Assembly (NCBI GenBank): GCA_946575275.1 | Contig: CAMNZV010000009.1 | Coordinates: 1-19,098 of the forward strand | Length of the DNA: 19,098 bases | Direction: 5' to 3' | Source: an uncultured Clostridium sp. | GTDB lineage: Bacteria > Bacillota > Clostridia > Clostridiales > Clostridiaceae | Shown: one piece after another, positions 1-7,510 of the stretch | How positions within the stretch are numbered: the stretch's first letter is position 1 | How the letters are laid out: each line of letters starts with the position of its first letter | Position numbers and translations under genes: made by a program | The notes under the pieces: model-generated | Databases searched by the model: none | Told to the model about the DNA's origin: nothing | What the model saw: the letters and a program-made list of their open reading frames with translations, nothing else

Positions 1-88
1 GAATATAAGTTGTAGAGCCGTATACGAGACCCGTATGTACGGTTCAATGAGAGGGAAATAATTCTTAGCAATTATTTCTCTACTCTAT
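1..88 (+). mobile_element. Group II intron, 3' end (domains V and VI), truncated by window edge
   Basis: Bases 15-45 fold as a group II domain V: an 8-bp basal helix (15-22 with 38-45) carrying the AGC catalytic triad at 16-18, a two-base TG bulge at 36-37, and a short upper stem closed by a small loop. Bases 49-85 form domain VI: GAG (49-51) pairs with CTC (83-85), the following stem (52-63 with about 70-81) is nearly perfect, and an unpaired A at 82 is the expected branch point. The intron should end in AT at 87-88, six bases beyond the branch point, which is near the usual distance. The rest of the intron, including any reverse transcriptase, lies upstream of the window. The domain V call is strong; the exact 3' boundary is inferred. 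Confidence 0.8.
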
Positions 89-143
89 TAGAAATTAACA
101 ATAGATAATTAGTTGTTTCACTATAGGAAGTGGTTGGATAAAT

Positions 144-175
144 TTGTATAAGTGCAGAGAATATGTTAATATAAT
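144..175 (+). promoter_or_regulatory. Candidate promoter of the 239-6476 operon
   Basis: A perfect TATAAT lies at 170-175, about 63 bases before the first start codon. The best -35-like hexamer is TTGTAT at 144-149, but the 20-base spacer is long. The rest of 89-238, between the intron end and the gene, is A/T-rich with no other structure I can support. In DNA this A/T-rich the hexamers carry little weight; the call rests mainly on the position upstream of a tight operon. Confidence 0.3.
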
Positions 176-238
176 GGAAATAGAAATTCATGTGTGTATT
201 TTTAATTAAATAAAATATTTTTAAATGGAGTTGAATAA

Positions 239-2524
239 ATGAAGAATATAATAATGAAGGCTATTTCCATAATAATGATGTGTATATTTACATCAACAGT
301 ATTTGGATGTACAAGTAAAAATAATAAGATTTCAGAAACAAGATATTCAGAAGAACAAATTAACATTCCAGAGCTAACTAATGTATACGATGTGAAATTA
401 TTTGAAAATCAAATTAGTCTTATTGGAAGTGATTCAAACAATACATTAGTAGATACTTATAACAGTGATAAAGACACATGGATATATTCTCCTATAAATA
501 TTCACTATGAAGGAAAAATAACTGATGATGATGCTACCCTTCAAGCATTATCAAATGATAAGTCTATAGAAAAATATGCACCTATTGATGCAACAGTATC
601 AGATGAAGGAAATATGGCATATATTGACTATGAAAAAGCTAAGGGAAAAGATAATATTAATCATAATATTTATACAACTGATAGAAAAACAATAGCTATA
701 GATATAAATAAAGAAATATTAGATAGCTTAGGTGATATTAACTATTTAAACAGCAAGGATTTATTTGCTATTTCAGAGAAGGATATATATCAATATAATG
801 GAGAAACTGGAAAGCTAAAGTTTCAATACCATATTGAGACAGGAAGTATACTAAGTCAATGTTACATAGACAATAATTTATATGTAGTAACTACAAGTGG
901 ATTTGAAAAATATGACACTAATACAGGAAAAAAGGTAGAGGATATAGATTCTCTTAGGGAATATGTCGATTCAAACACTAAGATATTTAAAGGTATTGGA
1001 ACAAAGATATTAATTAGAAATTCAAAAGGTTTATTTAGATATAAAACAAATGATGGAACAATTGAAAAAATAATTGATGGATCCTATACATTACTAGGTG
1101 ATAGTCAATTAGATGTGGTAAGTATATTAGAATATAATAAAACAAATACAAATTCAAAGTATGAATACATGGTATTATACAAGGACAATAGCAACAATAA
1201 ATTCAGCCTTTATAAATATAAATATTCTGAGAAGCTATCCAATAAAGAATTAACAGAAATAAGTATTTATTCATTATATGAAAATGAAAGCATAAAACAG
1301 TTTGCAAGGAAATATCAAAATGATAAAGATGATATTAAAATAAATTATGAATTTGGTATAGGGACTTATGGAGGATTAACTGAAGATGATGCTCTAAAGA
1401 AACTTAATACTGAGATAATGGCAGGAAAGGGTCCAGATATACTTTTATTAGATGGTATGAATTCAGAATATTATGAAGAAAAAGGTATATTAGAAAACTT
1501 AGATGATATTGTAGAGGAAAACAAAGAGGATTTATTTTCAAATATCATAGATAGCTTTTATAAAGGTAATAAAATATATCTAATTCCAATTAATATAAAA
1601 ATACCAATGATTATGGGTAAAAAGGATGTAGTTTCAGATGGGGAAGATATAAAAAGTTTAGCCAATAGTATAGAAGATAATTTAAAAAATCAAGATATAA
1701 GTATTATGAAAATATATAATCCAGAAGATATTATAAATCTTATGTATTTCACATCATCAAAGGATTTTATTGATGGAAAAGATTTGAATGAAGAAAGTGT
1801 AAAAAGTTTTCTAGAAAATACTAAAAAGATTTATGATATATCAAAAAATAAAACTAATAAAGATGAGTACAAGCTATATAATGAGTCAAGTAATAAATAT
1901 AAAGAACAATATGGAGATGGAGAATTATTTTCTAAAAATATATTCTTAACTAAGTCAATAGGACCAAATGATTTTGTGAAAAAGGATATTACAAATGTAG
2001 ATTTGGGTTATGTAAGTTCATTGGCTGATGTATCAAGGGTATTAGGAACTGTAAATAATAGAGACGATATAAGTTATAAATATTTTTCGGGAAATGGTGA
2101 AAAGTTATTTTTGCCTGGAAATGTTGTAGCTGTAAATTCCAAAAGTAAGAATAAAAAGATGGCAAAGGAAATAGTTTCTGATATATTAAAGAATGAATAT
2201 TTTAATTCAGATACAGAAGGTATATTTACTACTAATAAGAAATTGCTTGAGAATAGTTTTCAGATAAATAAGGATAAGGGTATTGGTAGTATTGGAATAG
2301 GAAATGAAGATGGAGAAGTTTTAATTCCAATAAAGTGGCTAGATAATGAAAATTACAACTATATAATAGATACCATAAATAGTTTAGAAGGTAGTATAGA
2401 TACTAATACAATAGCTTTAGATCCTATTTTAGACTATGGGAAGAAATATATTTTAGGGGATATGTCTATAGATGAGACCTTAAATAAGATTTCTAAGGAT
2501 TTGAATATAAAATTGGAGGAATAA
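239..2524 (+). CDS. Large lipoprotein: repeat/propeller-like N-terminus plus ABC-type solute-binding domain
   Basis: Probably the extracytoplasmic substrate-binding subunit of the ABC system encoded just downstream. The 761-residue product starts with a lipoprotein signal: a hydrophobic stretch at about residues 6-22 and a lipobox VFGC with the lipidated Cys at 24. The C-terminal part (about 338-760) resembles family 1 (sugar-type) solute-binding proteins: it opens with a beta strand and ends of an amphipathic helix ('SIYSLYENESIKQFARKY'), followed by the typical 'AGKGPDILLLD' at about 395-405. The part before it (about 40-330) consists of short strand-rich units such as 'IYQYNGETGK' and 'FEKYDTNTGK', recalling beta-propeller blades. 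Usual family length is about 400-450, so this protein has an extra domain of about 300 residues. The start has GGAG at 227-230, eight bases upstream. The gene is one base from the next start. Ligand unknown. Confidence 0.75.
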   Translation: MKNIIMKAISIIMMCIFTSTVFGCTSKNNKISETRYSEEQINIPELTNVYDVKLFENQISLIGSDSNNTLVDTYNSDKDTWIYSPINIHYEGKITDDDATLQALSNDKSIEKYAPIDATVSDEGNMAYIDYEKAKGKDNINHNIYTTDRKTIAIDINKEILDSLGDINYLNSKDLFAISEKDIYQYNGETGKLKFQYHIETGSILSQCYIDNNLYVVTTSGFEKYDTNTGKKVEDIDSLREYVDSNTKIFKGIGTKILIRNSKGLFRYKTNDGTIEKIIDGSYTLLGDSQLDVVSILEYNKTNTNSKYEYMVLYKDNSNNKFSLYKYKYSEKLSNKELTEISIYSLYENESIKQFARKYQNDKDDIKINYEFGIGTYGGLTEDDALKKLNTEIMAGKGPDILLLDGMNSEYYEEKGILENLDDIVEENKEDLFSNIIDSFYKGNKIYLIPINIKIPMIMGKKDVVSDGEDIKSLANSIEDNLKNQDISIMKIYNPEDIINLMYFTSSKDFIDGKDLNEESVKSFLENTKKIYDISKNKTNKDEYKLYNESSNKYKEQYGDGELFSKNIFLTKSIGPNDFVKKDITNVDLGYVSSLADVSRVLGTVNNRDDISYKYFSGNGEKLFLPGNVVAVNSKSKNKKMAKEIVSDILKNEYFNSDTEGIFTTNKKLLENSFQINKDKGIGSIGIGNEDGEVLIPIKWLDNENYNYIIDTINSLEGSIDTNTIALDPILDYGKKYILGDMSIDETLNKISKDLNIKLEE

Positions 2525-2525
2525 G

Positions 2526-3395
2526 ATGATTAATGGAATAAATATAAGCAAAAAAGTGAATAGAAACTATAATAAAAAAGGATTAGTTTTTATTTTACCA
2601 AGTTTGCTAGGATTAATAGTGTTTATATTTATTCCTTTTTTAGATGTAGTAATTAGATCTTTTCAGGATGAAATATCTAGAGAATTTATAGGATTGTCAA
2701 ATTATAAGGATATATTTACTAATAGTGCTTATAAATTAGCTTTATTTAATACAATTAAGTTTACAATTATATGTATTCCATTACTATTAGCAATTTCATT
2801 GATTATATCAGTTTTACTAAATAGAATTGTAAATAGTAAAATTTCAAATTATATAAAAACAGGTTTCCTTCTTACATATGTTGTTCCCACTGCTTCAGTT
2901 GTATTAATATGGAAGATATTTTTTAGTGAAAAGGGATTAATAAATGGAATGTTTTTTAAGTTGGGATTTCAAGAAATAGATTGGATGAATAGCAAATATG
3001 CCTTCATTGTACTTATAATTAGCTATTTATGGAAGAACCTTGGGTATAGTATTATTTTATGGTTAACTGGAATAAATGCAATTAATAAAGAAATTATTGA
3101 AGCAGCAATGATAGATGGAGCTGGAGAGTATATTATATTTAAAAATATAATACTACCTAATTTAAAAACTTCTTTTTACATAATTACTATTATTTCTATA
3201 ATAAATACTTTTAAAGTATTTAGAGAAGCCTATCTTGTTGGTGGAAATTATCCAGATGAGAGTATGTACATGTTACAGCATGTTTTTAATAATTGGTTTG
3301 TTGCTTTATCCTTTGGAAAGATTGCAGCAGCGTCAGCAATAATGGCAATTATTATTACTTTATTAATTATTGTTCTTAAAAATCAGTGGAAATAA
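2526..3395 (+). CDS. ABC importer permease, MalF/UgpA type
   Basis: Membrane subunit of a carbohydrate-type ABC importer. The 289-residue product has about six hydrophobic segments, with the first near residues 18-42. The EAA cytoplasmic loop that docks the ATPase is clear at about 189-211 ('EIIEAAMIDGAG' followed by 'ILPNLK'). Length fits the family. The start codon follows the preceding stop by one base, and the ribosome binding site GGAGG lies in the end of the solute-binding gene, so the two are probably translationally coupled. It should pair with the next gene as a heterodimer. No ATPase is encoded here, so a shared MsmX/UgpC-type ATPase elsewhere in the genome is the likely energy source (inference). 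Confidence 0.88.
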   Translation: MINGINISKKVNRNYNKKGLVFILPSLLGLIVFIFIPFLDVVIRSFQDEISREFIGLSNYKDIFTNSAYKLALFNTIKFTIICIPLLLAISLIISVLLNRIVNSKISNYIKTGFLLTYVVPTASVVLIWKIFFSEKGLINGMFFKLGFQEIDWMNSKYAFIVLIISYLWKNLGYSIILWLTGINAINKEIIEAAMIDGAGEYIIFKNIILPNLKTSFYIITIISIINTFKVFREAYLVGGNYPDESMYMLQHVFNNWFVALSFGKIAAASAIMAIIITLLIIVLKNQWK

Positions 3396-3416
3396 GAATA
3401 TTGGGTAGGTGAAAAG

Positions 3417-4256
3417 ATGAAGAGGAAAATAATCACAATAGCACTTGTACTTATGGGATTTCTATTTACAATGCCCATAATTCTTCTTATTATATTTTCT
3501 TTAATGGGAAAACAAGAATTACTAGACAGTTTAGGGTCTATATTATCAAATTCAGATAAATATATAAAATTAATATTTATGCCAAAGTATCCAACATTTA
3601 AATCCTATATAAAGGTATTATTTGATTCGCCAGAGTTTTTCGTTACATATTGGAATTCAGTTAAAATTGTTATTTTTGTTTTATTTGGACAGATAATTAT
3701 AGGAGTTCCTGCAGCATGGGGATTTGCAAAATATAATTTTAGATTTAAAAGCTTCTTTTTCACCTTATATATAGTTGTTATGCTTATGCCATTTCAAGTT
3801 ACAATGCTATCAAGTTATTTATTACTTGATAAATTGAATCTTATAAATACTCACCTAAGTATAATATTACCAGGTGTTTTTTCTACATTTTCAATATTCA
3901 TAATGTATAGATCCTTTAAGGTAATACCAAATGAAGTTATTGAAGCTGCAAAGGTAGATGGGGCAGGAGATCTAAATATATTTTTAAAAATAGGACTACC
4001 CCTTGGAAAAAGTGGGATTATATCGGCAATGTTATTACAGTTTTTTGAATATTGGAACATTATGGAGCAACCCTTAACCTATCTTTCAGATAAGGCTTTA
4101 TGGCCACTATCACTATATCTTCCAAATATAAGTTTAAGTTATGCAGATATTAGTTTTGTAGCATCAACAATTGTTTTAGCAACATCAATATTAATATTTC
4201 TTTCAGGTGAAAAATATTTAGAAGAGGGTATTTCTACATTAGCAGAAAAGGAATGA
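3417..4256 (+). CDS. ABC importer permease, MalG/UgpE type
   Basis: Second membrane subunit of the importer. The 279-residue product has about six transmembrane segments, the first near residues 5-29, and an EAA loop at about 173-195 ('NEVIEAAKVDGAG' followed by 'LPLG'), the contact site for the ATPase. Residues 30-75 form a larger than usual soluble stretch between the first two membrane segments. The gene begins 21 bases after the upstream permease, with AGGTG at about 3406-3410 as ribosome binding site. As an ordinary MalF/MalG pair these two would form a sugar or other small-solute pore, but the adaptor and MacB-like genes that follow are not part of standard sugar importers. Confidence 0.88.
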   Translation: MKRKIITIALVLMGFLFTMPIILLIIFSLMGKQELLDSLGSILSNSDKYIKLIFMPKYPTFKSYIKVLFDSPEFFVTYWNSVKIVIFVLFGQIIIGVPAAWGFAKYNFRFKSFFFTLYIVVMLMPFQVTMLSSYLLLDKLNLINTHLSIILPGVFSTFSIFIMYRSFKVIPNEVIEAAKVDGAGDLNIFLKIGLPLGKSGIISAMLLQFFEYWNIMEQPLTYLSDKALWPLSLYLPNISLSYADISFVASTIVLATSILIFLSGEKYLEEGISTLAEKE

Positions 4257-4260
4257 TTAT

Positions 4261-5466
4261 ATGAAGTTTGAATTTAAAATACCAAATAAGATAAATAATA
4301 AATATATAAAGATATTAATATATTTCCTAATTACTATGATATTGCTTACATTTGTATCTAGATTATCTAAATCACTTACTGTACCAGTGGTACAAACTGT
4401 AAAAATACAGTCAGCAGAAATAAAGAATACTGTTTCAATTAATGGAATGGTAAAGGGAAATGAAAATGTTACTATAAACAGTATAGAAGGATGTAAGGTA
4501 AATAATATTTTTGTCTCAATTGGAAGTCAGGTTAATAAGGGAGATATACTATTTCAGATTGATTTAGGCAGTATTTCAGAAAAGCTATTAGATATTCAAA
4601 ATCAGATTGATGTAAAAAGTAAAGCCTTAGAAAGAGCCAATGAAGATTATAATTATGCAAAAAAGTCAGAAGAACAAAAAATAAATAATGCAAGAAATGC
4701 AATGATAAAGGCAGAAGGATTGCCAGAGTATGAAGAACTTAAAAATAATTATGAAAATTTATTAAGTGATAAGGATTATAGCCTTACCTCATATAAAAGA
4801 GCTATAGAGGATTTAAAACAGGATAATTCTTTGCAAACCTTAGAAAGTATCAAAAATAATTATAATAATATAATTAAGGAAAATGGTAACATAACAGCAA
4901 GCTGTAGTGGTGTTGTTTCAGAAATTTTCATTTCTAATGATACTGTGTCTGATGTTGTATCTGCAATGGTAATTACAGATATATCAAAAGGTATAAGATT
5001 TGAAGGTAATGTTTCAGCTTTAGAAGGAGAAAAAATAAAGAATGGAATGAAGGCAACACAAAATAGTGGTGACTTAGAATATACTATAAAGTCTTGCGTT
5101 GTAGATAAAAAGGATAGCAATATGGCAAATGTTATAGCAACAATAGATTATGACAAGGATATTGAAATAAACTTTGGTAAGAATATTACTATTGATGTTG
5201 TTTTATCTCAGGAAGAATACAGTGATTGCATACCATTTGAGGCATTAAGAGCTGATTCAAATAAATATTTTATACTTATACTTAAAGAGGAAAATTCTTT
5301 TGTTGGAACTATATATAAGGCTGAAAGAATTAATGTGGAAATAATTGATAAAAATTCTAGGTTAATAGCAATTAAAAATACTGAAATTAATTTGGATGAT
5401 GAAATTATTATAGGTAGCAATAAAAATGTATTTACAGGTGATGAGGTAAGGAAGGATAATGAATGA
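4261..5466 (+). CDS. Membrane-fusion/adaptor protein, HlyD/MacA/YknX type
   Basis: An extracytoplasmic adaptor anchored by one N-terminal membrane helix (about residues 16-33). It has the split-hairpin layout of the family: a first half of a biotinyl-lipoyl-like domain at about 70-102 ('VNKGDILFQIDLG'), a lysine/glutamate-rich coiled coil at about 103-205, the second lipoyl half at about 209-242 (beginning 'ITASCSGVVSEIFI'), then a beta-barrel region from about 245. At 401 residues it is a normal length for MacA/YknX-like proteins. In Gram-positive bacteria such adaptors usually work with MacB-type ABC permeases, which fits the next gene. It starts four bases after the MalG-type gene and overlaps the next gene by four bases, so it belongs to the same operon. 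Role with an importer-type permease pair is unknown. Confidence 0.8.
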   Translation: MKFEFKIPNKINNKYIKILIYFLITMILLTFVSRLSKSLTVPVVQTVKIQSAEIKNTVSINGMVKGNENVTINSIEGCKVNNIFVSIGSQVNKGDILFQIDLGSISEKLLDIQNQIDVKSKALERANEDYNYAKKSEEQKINNARNAMIKAEGLPEYEELKNNYENLLSDKDYSLTSYKRAIEDLKQDNSLQTLESIKNNYNNIIKENGNITASCSGVVSEIFISNDTVSDVVSAMVITDISKGIRFEGNVSALEGEKIKNGMKATQNSGDLEYTIKSCVVDKKDSNMANVIATIDYDKDIEINFGKNITIDVVLSQEEYSDCIPFEALRADSNKYFILILKEENSFVGTIYKAERINVEIIDKNSRLIAIKNTEINLDDEIIIGSNKNVFTGDEVRKDNE

Positions 5467-6476
5467 AAAGATTAATTGTCAATTTAATTTTAATAATTAT
5501 TATGATTTTTTCAGTAGGAAGGGCAATATATAATTATGAATATCTATCTAAAAAAAGTAATGTAGTAAATGTATATTTAAATGACTCTAAATATACCAGT
5601 GAATATTTTGATAACATAAAAAAGGATGAGGATTCTTACAGTTTTGTACCTTGGAGGCAAGCTGATAATAAGCAAATATTCAATGAAGATTTAAATAGAA
5701 GTTTGGAAGCTAATATTTTTCAGCTGTATGGTGATTCATCATTTCTTTTAGATGGTAGTATACTTTTTAGAGATGATATTAATGGGTGTTTAATAGATGA
5801 AGATACGGCATATGGTCTTTTTGGGTCTATAGATGTTAAGGGTAGAAGTATACTTGTAGATAATAGGGAGGTAGTGGTTAGAGGAGTTAATAATAAATAT
5901 GAAACTACTATATTTATACAGGGTATTTCAAATAGTAAGGAGCAGGTGGAGGGAATTTCTTTATGGATTCCTTCAAAGGGAGATGTATTTAATTCAAAGG
6001 ATTTTGTAACTACATTTATTATGAAATATGATTTGAATAATTGTACTGTAGATAGCAATATATATAATACTATTGCAAGTGTTTTTATGATGATATTGTT
6101 TATTCTTATAGTAATATCCATGATAAATTATATAATTAAATATAAACCTATAATGGCATTATCATATATGGTAGTTGGATTAATATTAACTTTAATTACA
6201 AAATTAATTCTTAAAATAAGATTTATTATACCAATAAATAGTATTCCAAGTAATTGGTCAGACTATAAGCAATTTAGGGAGGTATATATCAGCGCAGTTG
6301 AAAATTTTAAATATTTTTTATATGTAAAGAAATATAGTATAGATATAGATAGGTTAAATAGTACCATTAATGTGTCTATGTATATTATATTAACCATTAT
6401 TTTATTTTTTATTGTAACTAAAAGGCTAAGAAAAGTTTCAAGGAAAGAATTAAATTTACTTGATGATTTAAAATGA
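5463..6476 (+). CDS. MacB/FtsX-like membrane protein without ATPase domain
   Basis: I do not recognise a named family member, but the layout is that of a MacB/FtsX-type permease. There is one N-terminal membrane helix (about residues 5-22), an extracytoplasmic region of about 180 residues, then three membrane helices (about 203-225, 230-250 and 303-319). Residues 107-143 resemble the MacB periplasmic core: 'GCLIDEDTAYGLFGS', then 'DVKGRSILVD' and 'VVVRGV', matching the family pattern of a conserved Ala plus LFG, a G-rich turn, and a final V-x-GV strand. The ATG overlaps the adaptor's TGA (ATGA), indicating translational coupling, as for MacA and MacB partners. No nucleotide-binding domain is fused or adjacent. 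The MacB link is inference from short motifs and topology; it could be a divergent membrane protein of another kind. Confidence 0.6.
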   Translation: MKRLIVNLILIIIMIFSVGRAIYNYEYLSKKSNVVNVYLNDSKYTSEYFDNIKKDEDSYSFVPWRQADNKQIFNEDLNRSLEANIFQLYGDSSFLLDGSILFRDDINGCLIDEDTAYGLFGSIDVKGRSILVDNREVVVRGVNNKYETTIFIQGISNSKEQVEGISLWIPSKGDVFNSKDFVTTFIMKYDLNNCTVDSNIYNTIASVFMMILFILIVISMINYIIKYKPIMALSYMVVGLILTLITKLILKIRFIIPINSIPSNWSDYKQFREVYISAVENFKYFLYVKKYSIDIDRLNSTINVSMYIILTIILFFIVTKRLRKVSRKELNLLDDLK

Positions 6477-6558
6477 ATATGTTATCATAAGGTAGTGATT
6501 TTTATATATAAAATCAAGGTAGTATGGAGAGTCTTTAAATTATTTATAATTTAAAAGG

Positions 6559-6600
6559 ACGCTTTAAAGCGTAAAGGTGCAAATCCTTTGCTCACCACCA
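6559..6600 (+). other. tRNA-like 3' half (class II variable arm, T arm, acceptor strand, CCA)
   Basis: The segment reads like the 3' half of a tRNA with a long variable arm. A palindromic stem lies at 6559-6572, then a T arm with a 5-bp stem and 7-base loop (6573-6577, loop 6578-6584, 6585-6589), then exactly seven acceptor bases (6590-6596), an A discriminator (6597) and CCA (6598-6600). The loop keeps G53, T54, C56, A58 and C61 of the T loop but has G where T55 is expected. The A discriminator with a long variable arm would suit tRNA-Tyr or tRNA-Leu better than tRNA-Ser. I cannot find a matching 5' acceptor strand (GGTGAGC-like), D arm or anticodon stem upstream, so this is not an intact tRNA. 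It may be a remnant or part of the SRP RNA leader. Confidence 0.4.
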
Positions 6601-6602
6601 TT

Positions 6603-6870
6603 GCCGTGCTAGATGGGGAGTTAGCGGTGCCCTATAACCTGCAATCCGCTATAGCAGGATTGAATTCCCTAGGTAGGTACTAATTTGTATGGCCTGCCCT
6701 ATATAAGTGGTGTTGATAGTTGGGTCCCACGCAAGGAAACCCATGAACCTCGTCAGGTCCGGAAGGAAGCAGCGATAAGTGGTCACTTTTCTGTGCCGTG
6801 GATCAATCTGACTTGAGCTAACTGTATAGGTAACGCATATAAATTTTTACCGAGCTAGGGTGCACGGTTC
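6603..6870 (+). ncRNA. ffs/scr: Signal recognition particle RNA (long, Bacillus-type scRNA with Alu domain)
   Basis: This RNA is the scaffold of the signal recognition particle, which targets nascent membrane and secreted proteins. The diagnostic apical region is at 6752-6773 (GTCAGGTCC, a GGAA tetraloop at 6761-6764, then GGAAGCAGC), the binding site of Ffh. Terminal pairing of GCCGTGC (6603-6609) with GCACGGT (6862-6868) closes the molecule. The 5' part (about 6605-6670, with GGGGAG, GCGGTGCCC and CCTGCAATCCGCT) matches the Alu domain I recall from Bacillus subtilis scRNA, which the short E. coli 4.5S RNA lacks. Length of about 268 is close to the 271 nt of B. subtilis. Its position upstream of dnaX is also conserved there. 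Exact mature ends are inferred from the terminal helix. Confidence 0.95.
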
Positions 6871-6931
6871 ATATTTATATGAAATTACATAGGTTACTCT
6901 TCATAGGATTAACAATATAGGACAAGGATGA

Positions 6932-6964
6932 GAGAATTACAAGTTATTTTGGAAATTCTCTTTT
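6932..6964 (+). terminator. Candidate terminator of the SRP RNA transcript
   Basis: GAGAATT at 6932-6938 pairs with AATTCTC at 6954-6960 across a 15-base loop and is followed by TTTT. The stem is short and A/T-rich, so it is a weak terminator on its own; the stronger hairpin at 6976-7012 backs it up. Bases 6871-6931 between the mature RNA end and this hairpin show no other feature I can support. Confidence 0.5.
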
Positions 6965-6975
6965 CTCATTTAAAC

Positions 6976-7017
6976 AAGGATACTTCTGAAATTATAGTTC
7001 AAAAGTATCCTTATTTT
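6976..7017. terminator. Bidirectional terminator between SRP RNA and folA
   Basis: A perfect 10-bp stem pairs AAGGATACTT (6976-6985) with AAGTATCCTT (7003-7012); inner TGAA/TTCA bases can extend it. On the plus strand it is followed by the T-rich ATTTTAT. It lies only 12 bases beyond the folA stop on the minus strand, so it probably ends both converging transcripts. The minus-strand T tract (TTGTTT) is weaker. Confidence 0.7.
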
Positions 7018-7024
7018 ATATAAT

Positions 7025-7510
7025 TTATAAAATTATATAGTTTATAAATTTATATGAAATACCCTTATCTTCTTTATCTTCAGATTCATAAACCTTAGTC
7101 CAATTAGAATAATTTATCTTAGGGAAATAAGTATCTCCTTGGAAATCCTTATTAACCTTAGTTAAATACAATTTATTACAATAAGGTAGCATTAGGCTGT
7201 ATATTGAACCACCACCTATTATAAAGGCTTCATTAGGGCTATCCTTATATAAAGCTAATATTTCATCTAAGCTATGGACTACTTGAACCATATCAGAGCA
7301 AGCAGTATAGTTTTTATCCTTTGTAAGGACTATGTGTTTTCTACCTGGAAGTACATTTGGAAGGGATTCAAAGGTCTTTCTTCCCATAATAATAGTGCTA
7401 TTCATTGTAATTTCTTTAAATCTTTTAAGATCCTCTGGTATATGCCAAAGTAATTTATTATCTCCCCCAATGATATTGTTGTTTGCAATGGCAACAATTG
7501 CTGATAACAT
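7025..7510 (-). CDS. folA: Dihydrofolate reductase
   Basis: Reduces dihydrofolate to tetrahydrofolate with NADPH in the cytoplasm, restoring the cofactor consumed by thymidylate synthase. The 161-residue length is typical. Visible hallmarks are 'AIVAIANNNIIG' at the N-terminus, the substrate-loop 'LLWHIPEDLKRFK' at about 20-32 with the acidic catalytic residue E26, the NADPH-binding 'IIMGRKTFESLP' at about 40-51, and the glycine motif 'IIGGGSIY' at about 97-104. The ATG overlaps the thyA stop by one base (TAATG), so it is very likely translated by coupling in a thyA-folA operon. It ends facing the SRP RNA gene. Confidence 0.96.
   Translation of the reverse strand: MLSAIVAIANNNIIGGDNKLLWHIPEDLKRFKEITMNSTIIMGRKTFESLPNVLPGRKHIVLTKDKNYTACSDMVQVVHSLDEILALYKDSPNEAFIIGGGSIYSLMLPYCNKLYLTKVNKDFQGDTYFPKINYSNWTKVYESEDKEDKGISYKFINYIIL

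Noticed and set aside
5720..6121. 133-residue minus-strand open frame inside the MacB-like gene
   Set aside because: It lies antisense to a gene whose start and stop fit the operon by overlap; no ribosome binding site or domain was seen.
6535..6556. A/T palindrome before the tRNA-like segment as a terminator for the five-gene operon
   Set aside because: It has no G/C pairs and is followed by AAGGAC, not a T tract. I found no convincing terminator after 6476.
6573..6589. Resemblance to the P4 helix of a SAM-I riboswitch
   Set aside because: The AAGGTGC...TCCTT stem recalls P4, but the conserved core elements of the riboswitch are absent and the downstream gene is the SRP RNA; the tRNA-like reading fits better.
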